From assembly GCF_000515415.1 (NCBI RefSeq), contig NZ_KI911783.1:6807831-6871830 (forward strand): DNA of 64,000 bases, given 5' to 3'. The notes below the pieces were generated by a model. It had not been told where the DNA came from. It made no database searches and was given only the letters and a program-made list of their open reading frames with translations. The stretch comes from Bradyrhizobium sp. WSM1417. Its GTDB lineage: Bacteria; Pseudomonadota; Alphaproteobacteria; Rhizobiales; Xanthobacteraceae. Shown one piece after another: positions 54,033 to 63,500 of this stretch (positions within the stretch are counted from its first letter, which is position 1; each line of letters begins with the position of its first letter). A program made the position numbers and the translations under genes.

Positions 54033-55904
54033 ATGGAATTGCCCTTACTTCATCTCGCCCTGGTCGGCACGCCAAACAGCGGCAAGACCTCGCTGTTCAA
54101 TGCGCTGACCGGCAGCCGGCAGAAGGTCGCGAACTATCCCGGCGTCACCGTCGAGCGCAAGGAAGGATTCTTCGTCACCCCGTTGGGCCGCCAGGTCTCC
54201 GTGGTCGACCTGCCCGGCACCTATTCGCTGCGCGGCCGCAGCCCGGACGAGGAGATCACCCGCGACTTCGTGCTCGGCAAGGCCACCGGCGAGACCCTGC
54301 CCGACCTCGTGCTGTGCGTGGCGGATTCCACCAATCTGCGCCTGACCATCCGCCTGCTGCTCGAGCTCAAGCGCACCGGCCGGCCGATGATCCTCGTGCT
54401 CAACATGTTCGACATCGCGACCCGCCGCGGCATCACTGTCGACGTCGAGCGGCTCGCCAAGGAGCTCGGCGTGCCCGTGGTCACCTCGATCGCGGTGCGC
54501 AAGGGGGGCACGGCCGACCTGCTGTCGCTGACCGACGAGATTTCGGCAAAGCTCGCCGCCGAGCCGGGAGAGAACAATTGGCGGGCGCTCAGCGTGGCCG
54601 ATCTGCGCGCCACCCAGCGCGAAGCCGACCGCATCATCGCCGATTGCGTCAGCCTTCCCAGCCGGCCCGACACCTGGACCGCGCGGATCGACGCGATCGT
54701 GCTGCATCCCGTCGGCGGGCTGATCGTGCTCGCGGCGATCCTGTTCGTGATGTTCCAGGCGGTGTTCGCCTGGGCGCAGCCGCTGATGGAGCTGCTCAAC
54801 TCGGGCTTCGACTCCCTCGGCGAGTTCGTGCACGCCACCCTGCCCGCCGGCTTGCTGCAGAGCTTCCTTCAGAACGGCGTGATCTCAGGCGTCGGCAGCG
54901 TCATCGTGTTCCTGCCGCAGATCATCATCATCTTCCTCTTCATCCTGCTGCTGGAAGATTTCGGCTACATGGCGCGTGCCGCGTTCCTGATGGACCGCAT
55001 CATGGGCGGCGCCGGCCTGCACGGCCGCGCCTTCATTCCGCTGCTGTCAAGCTTTGCCTGCGCCATCCCCGGCATCATGGCGACGCGCGTGATCGACAAC
55101 AAGCGCGACCGGCTGACCACGATCCTGATCGCGCCGCTGATGACCTGCTCGGCACGCATTCCCGTCTACACGCTGATCATCTCCGCCTTCATTCCGGCAA
55201 AGGAAGTCTGGGGCTTCATCAACCTCCAGGGCCTCGTGATGTTCGGCCTCTACGCGGCCGGCATCATCAGCGCGCTTGCCGTCTCGTTCCTCATCAAATT
55301 CTTCATGCTGCGCGACTATGCGCCGGCGCCGTTCATGCTGGAGCTGCCGGACTACAAGATGCCGCGGCTGAAATCGATCGCGATCGGCGTCTATACGCGT
55401 GCCAAGATGTTCCTGCACCGCGCCGGCACCACGATCTTCTCGATGATGGTGCTGATCTGGTTCCTTGCCTCGTTCCCGCAGCCGCCCGCGGGCGCAACCG
55501 AACCGGCGATCGACTTCAGCCTGGCTGCGATCATCGGCAAGGCGCTCGAACCGCTGCTGGCGCCGGTCGGCTTCAATTGGCAGATCGCGGTCGCGCTGAT
55601 CCCGGGCATGGCGGCGCGCGAGGTCGCGGTCGCAGCACTCGGCACCGTCTATGCGATCGAAGGCGGCAAGGAAGCGGCCGAGCAGATCGGCCAGGTGCTG
55701 GCGACGAAATGGTCGCTCGCGACCGCGCTGTCGATGCTGGCCTGGTACATCTTCGCCCCGCAATGCGCATCCACGCTGGCCGTGATCCGGCGTGAGACCG
55801 GAAGCTGGACCTGGATGGCCGTCACCTTCTTCTACATGCTGGTGCTGGCCTATGCCGCGAGCCTTCTGACCTACAATGTCGCGGTCGCGTTCGGGGCGGG
55901 ATAG
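54033..55904 (+). CDS. feoB: ferrous iron transporter FeoB
   Basis: FeoB, 623 aa, with an N-terminal G domain and a transmembrane channel. G1 is GTPNSGKT (12-19), switch Thr39, G3 DLPG (59-62) and G4 NMFD (124-127). The membrane part contains the Gate motifs FLPQIIIIFLFILLLEDFGYMARAAFLMDRIM and SFACAIPGIMATRVI, ending with PGMAAREVAVAALGTVYAIEG and APQCASTLAVI. Length is shorter than E. coli FeoB (773). No feoC follows. The pair imports Fe2+, mainly under low oxygen. Confidence 0.97.
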   Translation: MELPLLHLALVGTPNSGKTSLFNALTGSRQKVANYPGVTVERKEGFFVTPLGRQVSVVDLPGTYSLRGRSPDEEITRDFVLGKATGETLPDLVLCVADSTNLRLTIRLLLELKRTGRPMILVLNMFDIATRRGITVDVERLAKELGVPVVTSIAVRKGGTADLLSLTDEISAKLAAEPGENNWRALSVADLRATQREADRIIADCVSLPSRPDTWTARIDAIVLHPVGGLIVLAAILFVMFQAVFAWAQPLMELLNSGFDSLGEFVHATLPAGLLQSFLQNGVISGVGSVIVFLPQIIIIFLFILLLEDFGYMARAAFLMDRIMGGAGLHGRAFIPLLSSFACAIPGIMATRVIDNKRDRLTTILIAPLMTCSARIPVYTLIISAFIPAKEVWGFINLQGLVMFGLYAAGIISALAVSFLIKFFMLRDYAPAPFMLELPDYKMPRLKSIAIGVYTRAKMFLHRAGTTIFSMMVLIWFLASFPQPPAGATEPAIDFSLAAIIGKALEPLLAPVGFNWQIAVALIPGMAAREVAVAALGTVYAIEGGKEAAEQIGQVLATKWSLATALSMLAWYIFAPQCASTLAVIRRETGSWTWMAVTFFYMLVLAYAASLLTYNVAVAFGAG

Positions 55905-56097
55905 CCCCTCTCGAAACTAAAAGCGCGAAAACAACCCCATGCACAGTAGACGGGGGTCGTGAAATCAATGGCTTACGCGTGTGCTAAAATCAGCTGACCG
56001 TAGCTGGCCAGAAGCAACGCCGGCACACAAGGCCGGTTGCGCCGTCGGGCAAAACAGGCGCATGATGGTATTGTCAGAGAATTGGCGCGGCGTTCTG
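55905..56097. repeat. convergent spacer with dispersed 25-mer
   Basis: Between feoB and the histidine kinase (both ending here). 56043-56067 is the inverted copy of the 25-mer at 15360-15384 (23 of 25 identical; core CCTGTTTTGCCCGACG in reverse complement). No gene or clear terminator hairpin was seen. Confidence 0.65.
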
Positions 56098-57273
56098 TCA
56101 GCCACCGCCCGGTCCCGCCGGGAACGACGCGGTGAACACCGTTTCATCCCGTATCGACGACGCGACGATCAATCCACCATGGGCGCGCGCGATCTCCTGG
56201 GCGATGTACAATCCGAGCCCAAGCCCTTTCTGGTTCGGCAGAACGTCGCCACGATCGAACGCAGTGAAAAGGCGCGGGATCGCATCAGCCGGAATTGGCG
56301 CACCTTTGTTGACAACGCTGATGTCGAAGCCAGCGCCGGTCGCCTGCGCCAGCACCCTGATCGGCTCGCTGGCGGCACCATAGGAAATCGCGTTGCCTAG
56401 AAGATTGGACAGCATCTGGCCTATGCGGTCGGCGTCGATTCTCACACTCACCGGAACGTTGACGACCGTTTCGATGACGCGATCCGGATGCACGTTCTCG
56501 AACTCCGCGACGATCTGCTTGATGACAGGCTCGAGTGGCTGTTCTTTCAGCTTGAGCTGCATGCCGGCGCCGAGCCGCGCGCGGGCGAAGTCCATGACAT
56601 TGTCGATCAGGCCCGCCATCCGGGCCACGCTTCCCTGCAGCAGGTTGATCCAGTTCTTGCCCTCGTCATCGACCTTCTTGTTCAGAAGTCGCAGCCCGCC
56701 CTGGATCGAGGCGAGAGGGTTTCTGAGGTCGTGACCGAGCACGGCGATGAACTGCTCGCGCAGTTCAGCATTGCGTTGTTCCAGCGCGAGCCTGTTCTCG
56801 ATCAGTTCGACGCGCTCGGCCGCATCGAGGTGAGACGCGATCAGCTCAGCAAACAGCTTGAACATGCCGATGATCTCGGGGGTCCGAAGCTTGCGCGGCT
56901 TCGGATCGATCGCGCAAAGAGTTCCGAAGAATGAACCGTCGGGGAGAATGATCGGCACGGAGATGTAGCTTTGGAGGCCATATTGCGCAGGCGTGTGATG
57001 CGTGCAGTACGCGGCGTCTTCACTGACATTCTCGATGACAACCGCCTCGCGGCTCTGCCGGATCTCATGGCAGATCGTGGTCTCGACCTTGAGCTCGTCA
57101 CCGGGCTTCAGCCCGAACTCAAGTTCGTCACGCGAGGCACATGTGATCCACCTGTCCTCGGTGACGCGGGCAACGGCGGTAAACCCCATGCCCGTGGTCC
57201 GGCTGACCACGTCCAGGATGGTCGAGACCGCAGCGATCCCGCTGACCTTGGCTATGTCGCGCTCGAAATCCAT
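56098..57273 (-). CDS. GAF-domain sensor histidine kinase, orphan
   Basis: A 391-aa soluble kinase. The GAF domain occupies residues about 20-160 (CASRDELEFGLKPGDELKVETTICHEIRQ..., PIILPDGSFFGTLCAIDPKPRKL). The dimerisation H-box is VLGHDLRNPLASIQGG, the N-box LSNLLGNAISYG, and the G-boxes GLGLGLYIAQEIARAHGG. There is no membrane segment and no receiver domain or response regulator nearby, so it is an orphan sensor. The Cys in the GAF domain could bind a chromophore or sense redox, but this is speculative. ATG at 57273 follows GGAGTGGCA. Confidence 0.9.
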   Translation of the reverse strand: MDFERDIAKVSGIAAVSTILDVVSRTTGMGFTAVARVTEDRWITCASRDELEFGLKPGDELKVETTICHEIRQSREAVVIENVSEDAAYCTHHTPAQYGLQSYISVPIILPDGSFFGTLCAIDPKPRKLRTPEIIGMFKLFAELIASHLDAAERVELIENRLALEQRNAELREQFIAVLGHDLRNPLASIQGGLRLLNKKVDDEGKNWINLLQGSVARMAGLIDNVMDFARARLGAGMQLKLKEQPLEPVIKQIVAEFENVHPDRVIETVVNVPVSVRIDADRIGQMLSNLLGNAISYGAASEPIRVLAQATGAGFDISVVNKGAPIPADAIPRLFTAFDRGDVLPNQKGLGLGLYIAQEIARAHGGLIVASSIRDETVFTASFPAGPGGG

Positions 57274-57415
57274 TGCCACTCCGCGTCGGAACTTCGCCGG
57301 ACGACTGTCACCCCCACGAAAGCGCGTCCTTGCAATGGTAAGAAGCACTGCCAGCCAAGTTCTTCCGCGTCAATGTTACTCGACGCTCCGCCTTGGAAGG
57401 GGCTATCTGTTCCCA

Positions 57416-57913
57416 ATGGAACGTTTCAGCACGGCTAGGCTAACCGCCGAGAGACTTCGTGAGGATCACCTCGCGCACCTCGTCGCATTGCATCTCGATG
57501 CGGACGTGTCGCGCTATCTCGGCGGCGTCCGTTCGGCGGAGAGGACCAAGACCTATCTCGATGCGAATATCGCGCATTGGGACCAGCATGGCTTCGGGCT
57601 GTGGGTGCTGCGAACGAAAGACGGGGCATTCGCCGGGCGGGCGGGCATCCGGCACATCCTGGTGGACGATATCGACGAGATCGAGATTGCCTACGCGTTC
57701 AAGCGCGAATGCTGGGGCCGCGGCCTTGCAAGCGAGACCGCGACCGCGCTGACCGATATCGGACTGCTACACCACGAGCTGCCCTCCCTCATCGGCCTGG
57801 TCTATGCCGACAATGGTGCATCGCGCCGCGTTCTGGAGAAAGCCAACTATCTCCTCGAGCGACGCACGTTCCGTCACGGCGAGAACGGCGTTCTCTACCG
57901 GATTCGTCGATGA
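57416..57913 (+). CDS. GNAT family N-acetyltransferase, RimJ/RimL-like
   Basis: Acetyltransferase of 165 aa of the RimJ/RimL-like GNAT group. The N-terminus FSTARLTAERLREDHLAHLVALHLDADVSRYLGG and the acetyl-CoA motif YAFKRECWGRGLASETATALTDIG, then GLVYADNGASRRVLEKANYLLERR, fit the family. ATG at 57416 is set by alignment; AAGGGG lies 13 bases upstream. Substrate unknown, could be an antibiotic, protein N-terminus or amino acid. It is divergent from the kinase gene. Confidence 0.9.
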   Translation: MERFSTARLTAERLREDHLAHLVALHLDADVSRYLGGVRSAERTKTYLDANIAHWDQHGFGLWVLRTKDGAFAGRAGIRHILVDDIDEIEIAYAFKRECWGRGLASETATALTDIGLLHHELPSLIGLVYADNGASRRVLEKANYLLERRTFRHGENGVLYRIRR

Positions 57914-57928
57914 GAGACGGCCTGACGA

Positions 57929-58414
57929 TCACTCCGTGCGCAGCCGGACAACCGATCGCGGCAGGGAGGCCAGAAACAACACCGCGCACACGCACAGCAG
58001 GACGATGTCCTTGAACAGAAATTCGCCGGTCAGATTCCACGCCATCGGATCGGATGAAAGGCTCCATTTGACGACGCCGGGCGTCGTGAAAAAGAAGGAC
58101 CAGGTGATCGCAAAGGTCACCACGCCCATGAATGAACCGAGCGCGGACGAAACCGGGCTGAAGCTGCCTGCCGCGAGCAGCGCCGCAATCACGAATTCAG
58201 CGACACCGAGGACATAGGCCTCTCCCCTCAGGCCGAATACCGACAGCCAGGAGACGAACGGGCTGTTGCTGATGAACTGGGCGATGCCCTGCGCAGATTG
58301 CGGCGTGAATTTCTGCATGCCAAACGATACGAAGATGATCACCATGACCCAGCGCAGAATGGCAAGAGGACGATAGGAACCGCCCCCGACCTCAGCGACG
58401 TTGAACTCTTTCAT
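57929..58414 (-). CDS. DUF417 family membrane protein (YkgB/RclC-like)
   Basis: A 161-aa protein with four membrane helices. The family pattern LRWVMVIIFVSFGMQKFTPQSAQGIAQFISNSPFVSWLSVFGLRGEAYVLGVAEFV is clear. DUF417 proteins include E. coli RclC, induced by reactive chlorine; function here is not known. ATG at 58414 is chosen over upstream codons. It is convergent with the GNAT gene. No gene was found in 58415-58684. Confidence 0.85.
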   Translation of the reverse strand: MKEFNVAEVGGGSYRPLAILRWVMVIIFVSFGMQKFTPQSAQGIAQFISNSPFVSWLSVFGLRGEAYVLGVAEFVIAALLAAGSFSPVSSALGSFMGVVTFAITWSFFFTTPGVVKWSLSSDPMAWNLTGEFLFKDIVLLCVCAVLFLASLPRSVVRLRTE

Positions 58415-58684
58415 CCGACCATGTCTCCCCGGTTTCACATCCATCAGCTCTGCGAGACTACGCTCGCTGAAGGCTGTACGAAGAGGAGCTTCCGTCGTTA
58501 CCCGCGTCGGCAGGTTCCGGAGATCACAGCTGCGTGCGATGCGCGTGACCGCGCCATGCCCGCGCGGTCTGGGGCTGTCGGCGCGTTATTGTGCCATTGA
58601 AGGAGCGACGGCGGTGCCCTGCGCTCGCAATGACGGTGTGGAAACAACCGCGATCGCGCGGATGGAGCGGAGGCCTGCGGCGTC

Positions 58685-58927
58685 TTACCTGAAATAGCCC
58701 AGCACGAGATCGACATCCGCGCTGCCGGCTACGGTGCCGTTCAGCTCGGCGTCGATAACGCGGCGGCAGGCTTCAATCGCAGCGTGGTCGCCGAGGTCGT
58801 TGGCGGCTTCCAGCACGAGCCAGGCGGCATCGACCGAGGCCTGGTCCGCTGCTCCGCCGCCGATCTCGCCGGCTGCGGCCTTGTTGAGGTTCTTCTTGCG
58901 AACTGCGGTGCCGAATTGAGGCAACAT
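58685..58927 (-). CDS. hypothetical protein, 80 aa
   Basis: Small soluble protein starting MLPQFGTAVRKKNLNKAAAG with an Ala/Gly-rich middle and a helical acidic C-terminal part (AWLVLEAANDLGDHAAIEACRRVIDAELNG...). ATG at 58927 follows GGGAGTATTTGC, a usable ribosome-binding site. It lies 58 bases after the DUF2336 stop on the same strand and may share its transcript. No family recognised. Confidence 0.6.
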   Translation of the reverse strand: MLPQFGTAVRKKNLNKAAAGEIGGGAADQASVDAAWLVLEAANDLGDHAAIEACRRVIDAELNGTVAGSADVDLVLGYFR

Positions 58928-58985
58928 TGCAAATACTCCCTGCCAATTCCCGGATGATGCTCGGTGTACCTGTTCGGTGTACCGC

Positions 58986-60104
58986 TCAGTGCACCTGCAG
59001 CTCGGGCTGACGACCCGTGACGGGATCGGTGCCGGTCTTGCGCGACTGGTAGAACTTCAAGACGCTGCGCGAGGTCTCGATCTTGAGCTTGCCGAAATCG
59101 CGCTCGTTGTCGTGGAGCTCGCGCGCCGTGATCAGATGATCCTTGGCGCCGAGGAACAGCAGCGACATGGTGGTGTCCCAGGAGAAGTCGAGCGCCTTGC
59201 ACAGCACCAGGATCATCTCGCGATTGCGGTCCATCATCGCGCGCTCGATCACGTCGACCGGCAGCGACGACAGCAGCGACAGGCCGATCTGCACCTCGTC
59301 GAAGCGGTGCTGGCGCGCATAGTTCGAGATCGAGTCCTGGTTGAGGTTGCCCTGCCGGTACTGCGTCGTCACCACGCGCTTGGCGACGAAATAGCTGCGC
59401 GAGGACGGGCCGAACTTGGAGTGCAGATCGCCGGTGACGTCGCTTACCGAGCTCTGGATCTGCGCCATCATTTCCGGGCGCTCGTGCTCGAGCCGGCGGC
59501 GGACGTCTTCTGACGCCTTCGAGATCAGCTGCTGGAAGATGTGGCGCGGCACGTCCTTGCGCAGGCCAAGCTGCTCGGCAAGAATCGAGTCACCCTCGGC
59601 GCGCCGGACCATATGCAGAAGGCCCGAGCCGGAGAAACGCGCGCCCTCATTCCGGGCAACCGACGTCACGACCTCCTGGTCGCCGCGCTTGACCAGCACG
59701 TCGGTGACGGCCTCGCCGATCGACTTGCGCTGGGCGATCGCGAGCAGATGCGACTGGCTCTTGGTCATGGCGCTCTCGACCAGCAGCTTCTCGTCGATCC
59801 GATTGGAGTCGCGCAGCACGGGACCGGCGACCTCGATCTCGTCGGCGCTCGCGAGTTGCGCAATGACATTGAGCGGAGCGTGATCGCAGGCTGCCATCAC
59901 CTCGGAGAGTTGCACTCGCGCGGCAACTTCAATCTCGTCGGCGAGCCGGCCGATGACCTCGCCGAACGTGCTGATCTCGTCGTCGCTGTAGCGGCCGGTG
60001 ATCAGAATGTCGGTCGCATGCCATAACGCCTTGGTCCGGCTTTCGTCGGTGCCACGTGCGATCGCGTCGTCCAGATCCTGCAGAAGTGTTGTCGCGCCGT
60101 TCAT
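58986..60104 (-). CDS. DUF2336 domain protein
   Basis: A 372-aa all-helical protein. The DUF2336 repeats are visible, e.g. LADEIEVAARVQLSEVMAACDHAPLNVIAQLASADEIEVAGPVLRDSN. Residues about 270-350 continue with helices (IGLSLLSSLPVDVIERAMMDRNREMILVLCKALDFSW). The family occurs in alphaproteobacteria and is probably a protein-interaction scaffold; the function is unknown. ATG at 60104 is the only good start. The gene stands beside a repeat-rich spacer. Confidence 0.88.
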   Translation of the reverse strand: MNGATTLLQDLDDAIARGTDESRTKALWHATDILITGRYSDDEISTFGEVIGRLADEIEVAARVQLSEVMAACDHAPLNVIAQLASADEIEVAGPVLRDSNRIDEKLLVESAMTKSQSHLLAIAQRKSIGEAVTDVLVKRGDQEVVTSVARNEGARFSGSGLLHMVRRAEGDSILAEQLGLRKDVPRHIFQQLISKASEDVRRRLEHERPEMMAQIQSSVSDVTGDLHSKFGPSSRSYFVAKRVVTTQYRQGNLNQDSISNYARQHRFDEVQIGLSLLSSLPVDVIERAMMDRNREMILVLCKALDFSWDTTMSLLFLGAKDHLITARELHDNERDFGKLKIETSRSVLKFYQSRKTGTDPVTGRQPELQVH

Positions 60105-60503
60105 CCCGATGACCCCAGTTCTTGGCTAGCCATCCTGCTTGTGCCGGCAGGACGCCGAGTTCCTCTGGGAACAGAGACTAGGGAACAAACGCGAGAATCC
60201 GGTAAAGTCGGCAGATCAGTTTTGCCGGGGAAAATTCGTTAAAATGCGAGGCAATGAGTTTACCGGTGAAGCTGCAGCCATCCTTCGAGACGCCCGCCTA
60301 CGGCGGGCCCTCAGGATGAGGAATGAGTATGCGGCAGCATTTCAACGGAGACCGTTTCAGCTAAGCCTCATCCTGAGGAGACCGCGAAGCGGTCGTCTCG
60401 AAGGACGAGGCGCTCGCTCAGGCGGCGCTGAGACGTCATTTGCAATAGCCCTGCCCGCAAGCGGGAGAGGTTAAGAAGGCCAGCAGCCCGACCTCCAAAC
60501 CAA
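60105..60503. repeat. repeat-rich intergenic region
   Basis: No gene. It contains two copies of the CATCCTTCGAGACG...CTCAGGATGAGG element, at 60278-60322 and (inverted) 60366-60410, and a CCCGCAAGCGGGAGAGG hairpin at 60452-60470. The same families occur at 10946-11160. The DUF2336 promoter probably lies at its left end. Confidence 0.75.
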
Positions 60504-63500
60504 TCACGGATTTGACGGCGTCAGCACCAGCGGCGGCTTGGGCTTGGGCTTTGCGGGCGGCGGACCGGGGGCCGGCCTCACGTCGATCGGCGGAGGCAGC
60601 GGCGCGATCTGCGTGCTTGCAAGCGGCGGGCTTGGGGCCGCGGGAGCGGCCTGCGGCGCCTTCGGTGTCGGCGCGACCCTGATATCGGCCTTGGGCTTCG
60701 GCGGCGGCGCGCGGCGCGGATCGCGGCCGGGCATGGGCACATCCTGCAGCGACGGCTCCGGCATCGGATCTGGCGACACCAGGGTCGGCAATGCGGCGGT
60801 CGCCGGCGGCGGCTCGCCGCGCTCGATGGCGTCCAGCCGGCGCGTCTCGCGATCGATCGTGCGCACCGCGAGCCAGGACGACAGCGGCCCGAGATCGACG
60901 GTGCGGTTGAGCCTGTCGGGGGGACCGGCCGCGAACAGCTGGATCTCCGGCGGCGCGCCGGAGAGCCCGGTCATGATCGGCGTCAGGCTGGCGCGGATGT
61001 CGGCCTGGTCGGCGGGGATGTCGTAGCCGCCGGAGACGATGGCACGCGCGTTCTTCGCCTCTAGCGACGTTGCGCCGACGCGCAGGCGCCCGTCGCGGAT
61101 CGTGAACGGGATCTGCGCCGAGGCCACTGCAATCGGACCCGCCGACAGCGCGGGCTCGACCAGCTGCCGCAGCCGGTTGTCGTCGGCAATTTGGCCGCCG
61201 TCGCTGGCGCGGATGGCGATCTCGAAGGCGCGCGGATTGAGGCCGGAGATTTCAGCGGATTCGAGCGTCACCGTGCCGTTGCCGGCGAGCGCGCCGGTGA
61301 GGGCCGCGACGCTGCGGCCCTGGCTCGTCAACGCCATCTGCGCCGAGGCACGTCCCTTCGGCAGCGCGAGGTCGCGATAGCGCAGCGCCGCCGCATCGAC
61401 ATTGCCGAGCTCGATGCGCGCGTTCAACGTCAGACCGTTGGCGCCATTGCGCGCATCGAGGCTCGCCGACATCTCGCCGCCGCCGACGCCGCCCTTCATT
61501 GCGTCGAGCGCGAGCGACTGCCCGTCGCTCCGGATCGTACCGCCGAAGGGGCGCAGCTCGATGCCGCCGGGCAACGTGCCGTGCAACGCCTGGAAGGCGA
61601 CGCGGCCGCGCCAGCCGCCGAGAAGCCCGGCACTCAACGGCGCATTGGCATCGTGTCCGGCCGCGCCGATGGCCATCGCGAGCGCCGGCACGAGGTCGAG
61701 CGAATCGAGGCCGACTTCGCCGTCGACGGTCTTCTCCTGATCGAGCGTCACCGCCAGATGACCGCGCAAATGCGAGCCGGCCACGGTGCTGTCGAGATCG
61801 TTGAAGGTCAGGCGGTTGCCGGAGAGGCCGACGCGCGAGGACAGATTGACGCTCTGCACGGATTTATCGGCAGGGCTGGTGCCGAACAGCGGGGCCAGAT
61901 TGGCGTTGCGCACGCGCAAATTCACGCTGCCTTTCGGCTCCGACAATTCGACGGTGCCTTGTGCGTCCGCGTCCAGCCCGCCGCCGCTGAGCTTTGCAGT
62001 CAATTGCAGCTGATGACGCCACGCACCGCTCAAGCGGCCTTCGAACTGCGAAGCGCCCTCGCCTGCGGCGACCACGCGATCGAGCCCGAGCAAGGCCAGC
62101 AGCGCACTTCCCTGTGGTGTCGAGACTTTCGAATCCAGCGTGAAGTCGCTGTTGCGCAAGCGGTCGATATCGATGCCGTTGACGGCGGCGACCGGCGTCT
62201 GCGCGGCCAGCGTCGCGGTGGCCTTGAGCTGCGGCGCGTCGAGCTCGATTACCGCGCGCGCGTCGTTGCGATCGGCATGCTCGGCGTTCTTGTCGAGGCT
62301 GAGATCGAGCTTGAGGCGGATCGCACCTGGCAGCGATGGGATGGCGTCGAAGCGCGCGCGCACCGACGGTGCAAACGGCTCGAGCAGTGCGGTGAGATCG
62401 CGCAGCGAATTGGCGGAGGATTTCAGCGCGAGCTTGCCAGTGGCCTTGGCGCGGTCGAAGCTGCCGCTCGCTTCCGTGGTCACGCCGCTGGCCTGACCGA
62501 ACCGCAACTGCTCCAGCGAGAGCGATGCCGGGCCGTAGCCGAGTTTTGCAGTGAACGGCCGTAGCTCCTGCCCGGCCGAGATCGCGCGGCCGATATCGAG
62601 CGAAAGCTTCGCTTCCTCCGGCCATTCGCCCTGCGGCCCCGAAAGCGCCCGCACAAAACTTGCGGCGGCATCGAGGTCGAGGCGATCCGCCTTGAGCTCC
62701 GCGTCGATCCGCGAGCCCTTGCTCGCGCCGGTTTGGACGAAAGCGATGCGGCCTTCGACCGCGCCGCCCTCGATGTCGGCCTTCAACCTGTCGATGGCGA
62801 AATGGTTGGCGGCGATGGTCACGTCCCCGGCAAGGCGTAGCGGCCGCGTGCTGCGGCGGTTGACTTCGTTGCGGCCCTGGAGCCAGGCCACCAGCGTATC
62901 GGGATCGGCGGAATCGACGCTGAGACGGCCGCTGAAACTGTCGGCGCCGGGCGTCGCGCCGTTGAGCGAGAGCTGCGTCTGGCCCGGCGCGCGCAGCTCG
63001 AGCCGCTGGAAGGTCCAGGACCGTCCGTCGGTCGCAAGCTCGGCCGTGATGTTCTGGAGCGGCCGGCCGCCGAGCATGATCTGGTCGGAGTTGAACTCGA
63101 TCTGCGCCGGGATCGGCGCCTGCGGGATTGCGGCGAGCCCCGCACGGAGCGCCGGAAGGATGCGCTGCGGCTCGGTATCGTTCCTGGCCGTGAGCTTGTC
63201 GGCGTCGACCTGGCGCGCCGACAGCACCGCACGCAGCAGCGGCGACGCCCCGAACCTGATATCGCCGACGCCGCCGAGCTTCAGCGCGGAATCTTCGGGC
63301 CCGAAGCTGGCATCGACCTGCTCGAACTTGGCGCCGGCCGGATCGGCCTTGAGTTTCGTCGTGAGCTTCCAGGGCATCGGCCCCGCATCGCCCGGCTTCT
63401 TCGGCGCCGGCACCGCGAGTATCAGCGCGCCGTCGAATTTCGGCAGGCGGTTGTCGAAGGCGAGCACGCCTTCGAGATCAGCCAGGATGGCGCGTTCGCC

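Noticed and set aside
61191..62564. 457-codon plus-strand frame opposite the AsmA-family gene
   Set aside because: Arg/Ala/His-rich shadow; AsmA frame runs through the region without interruption.
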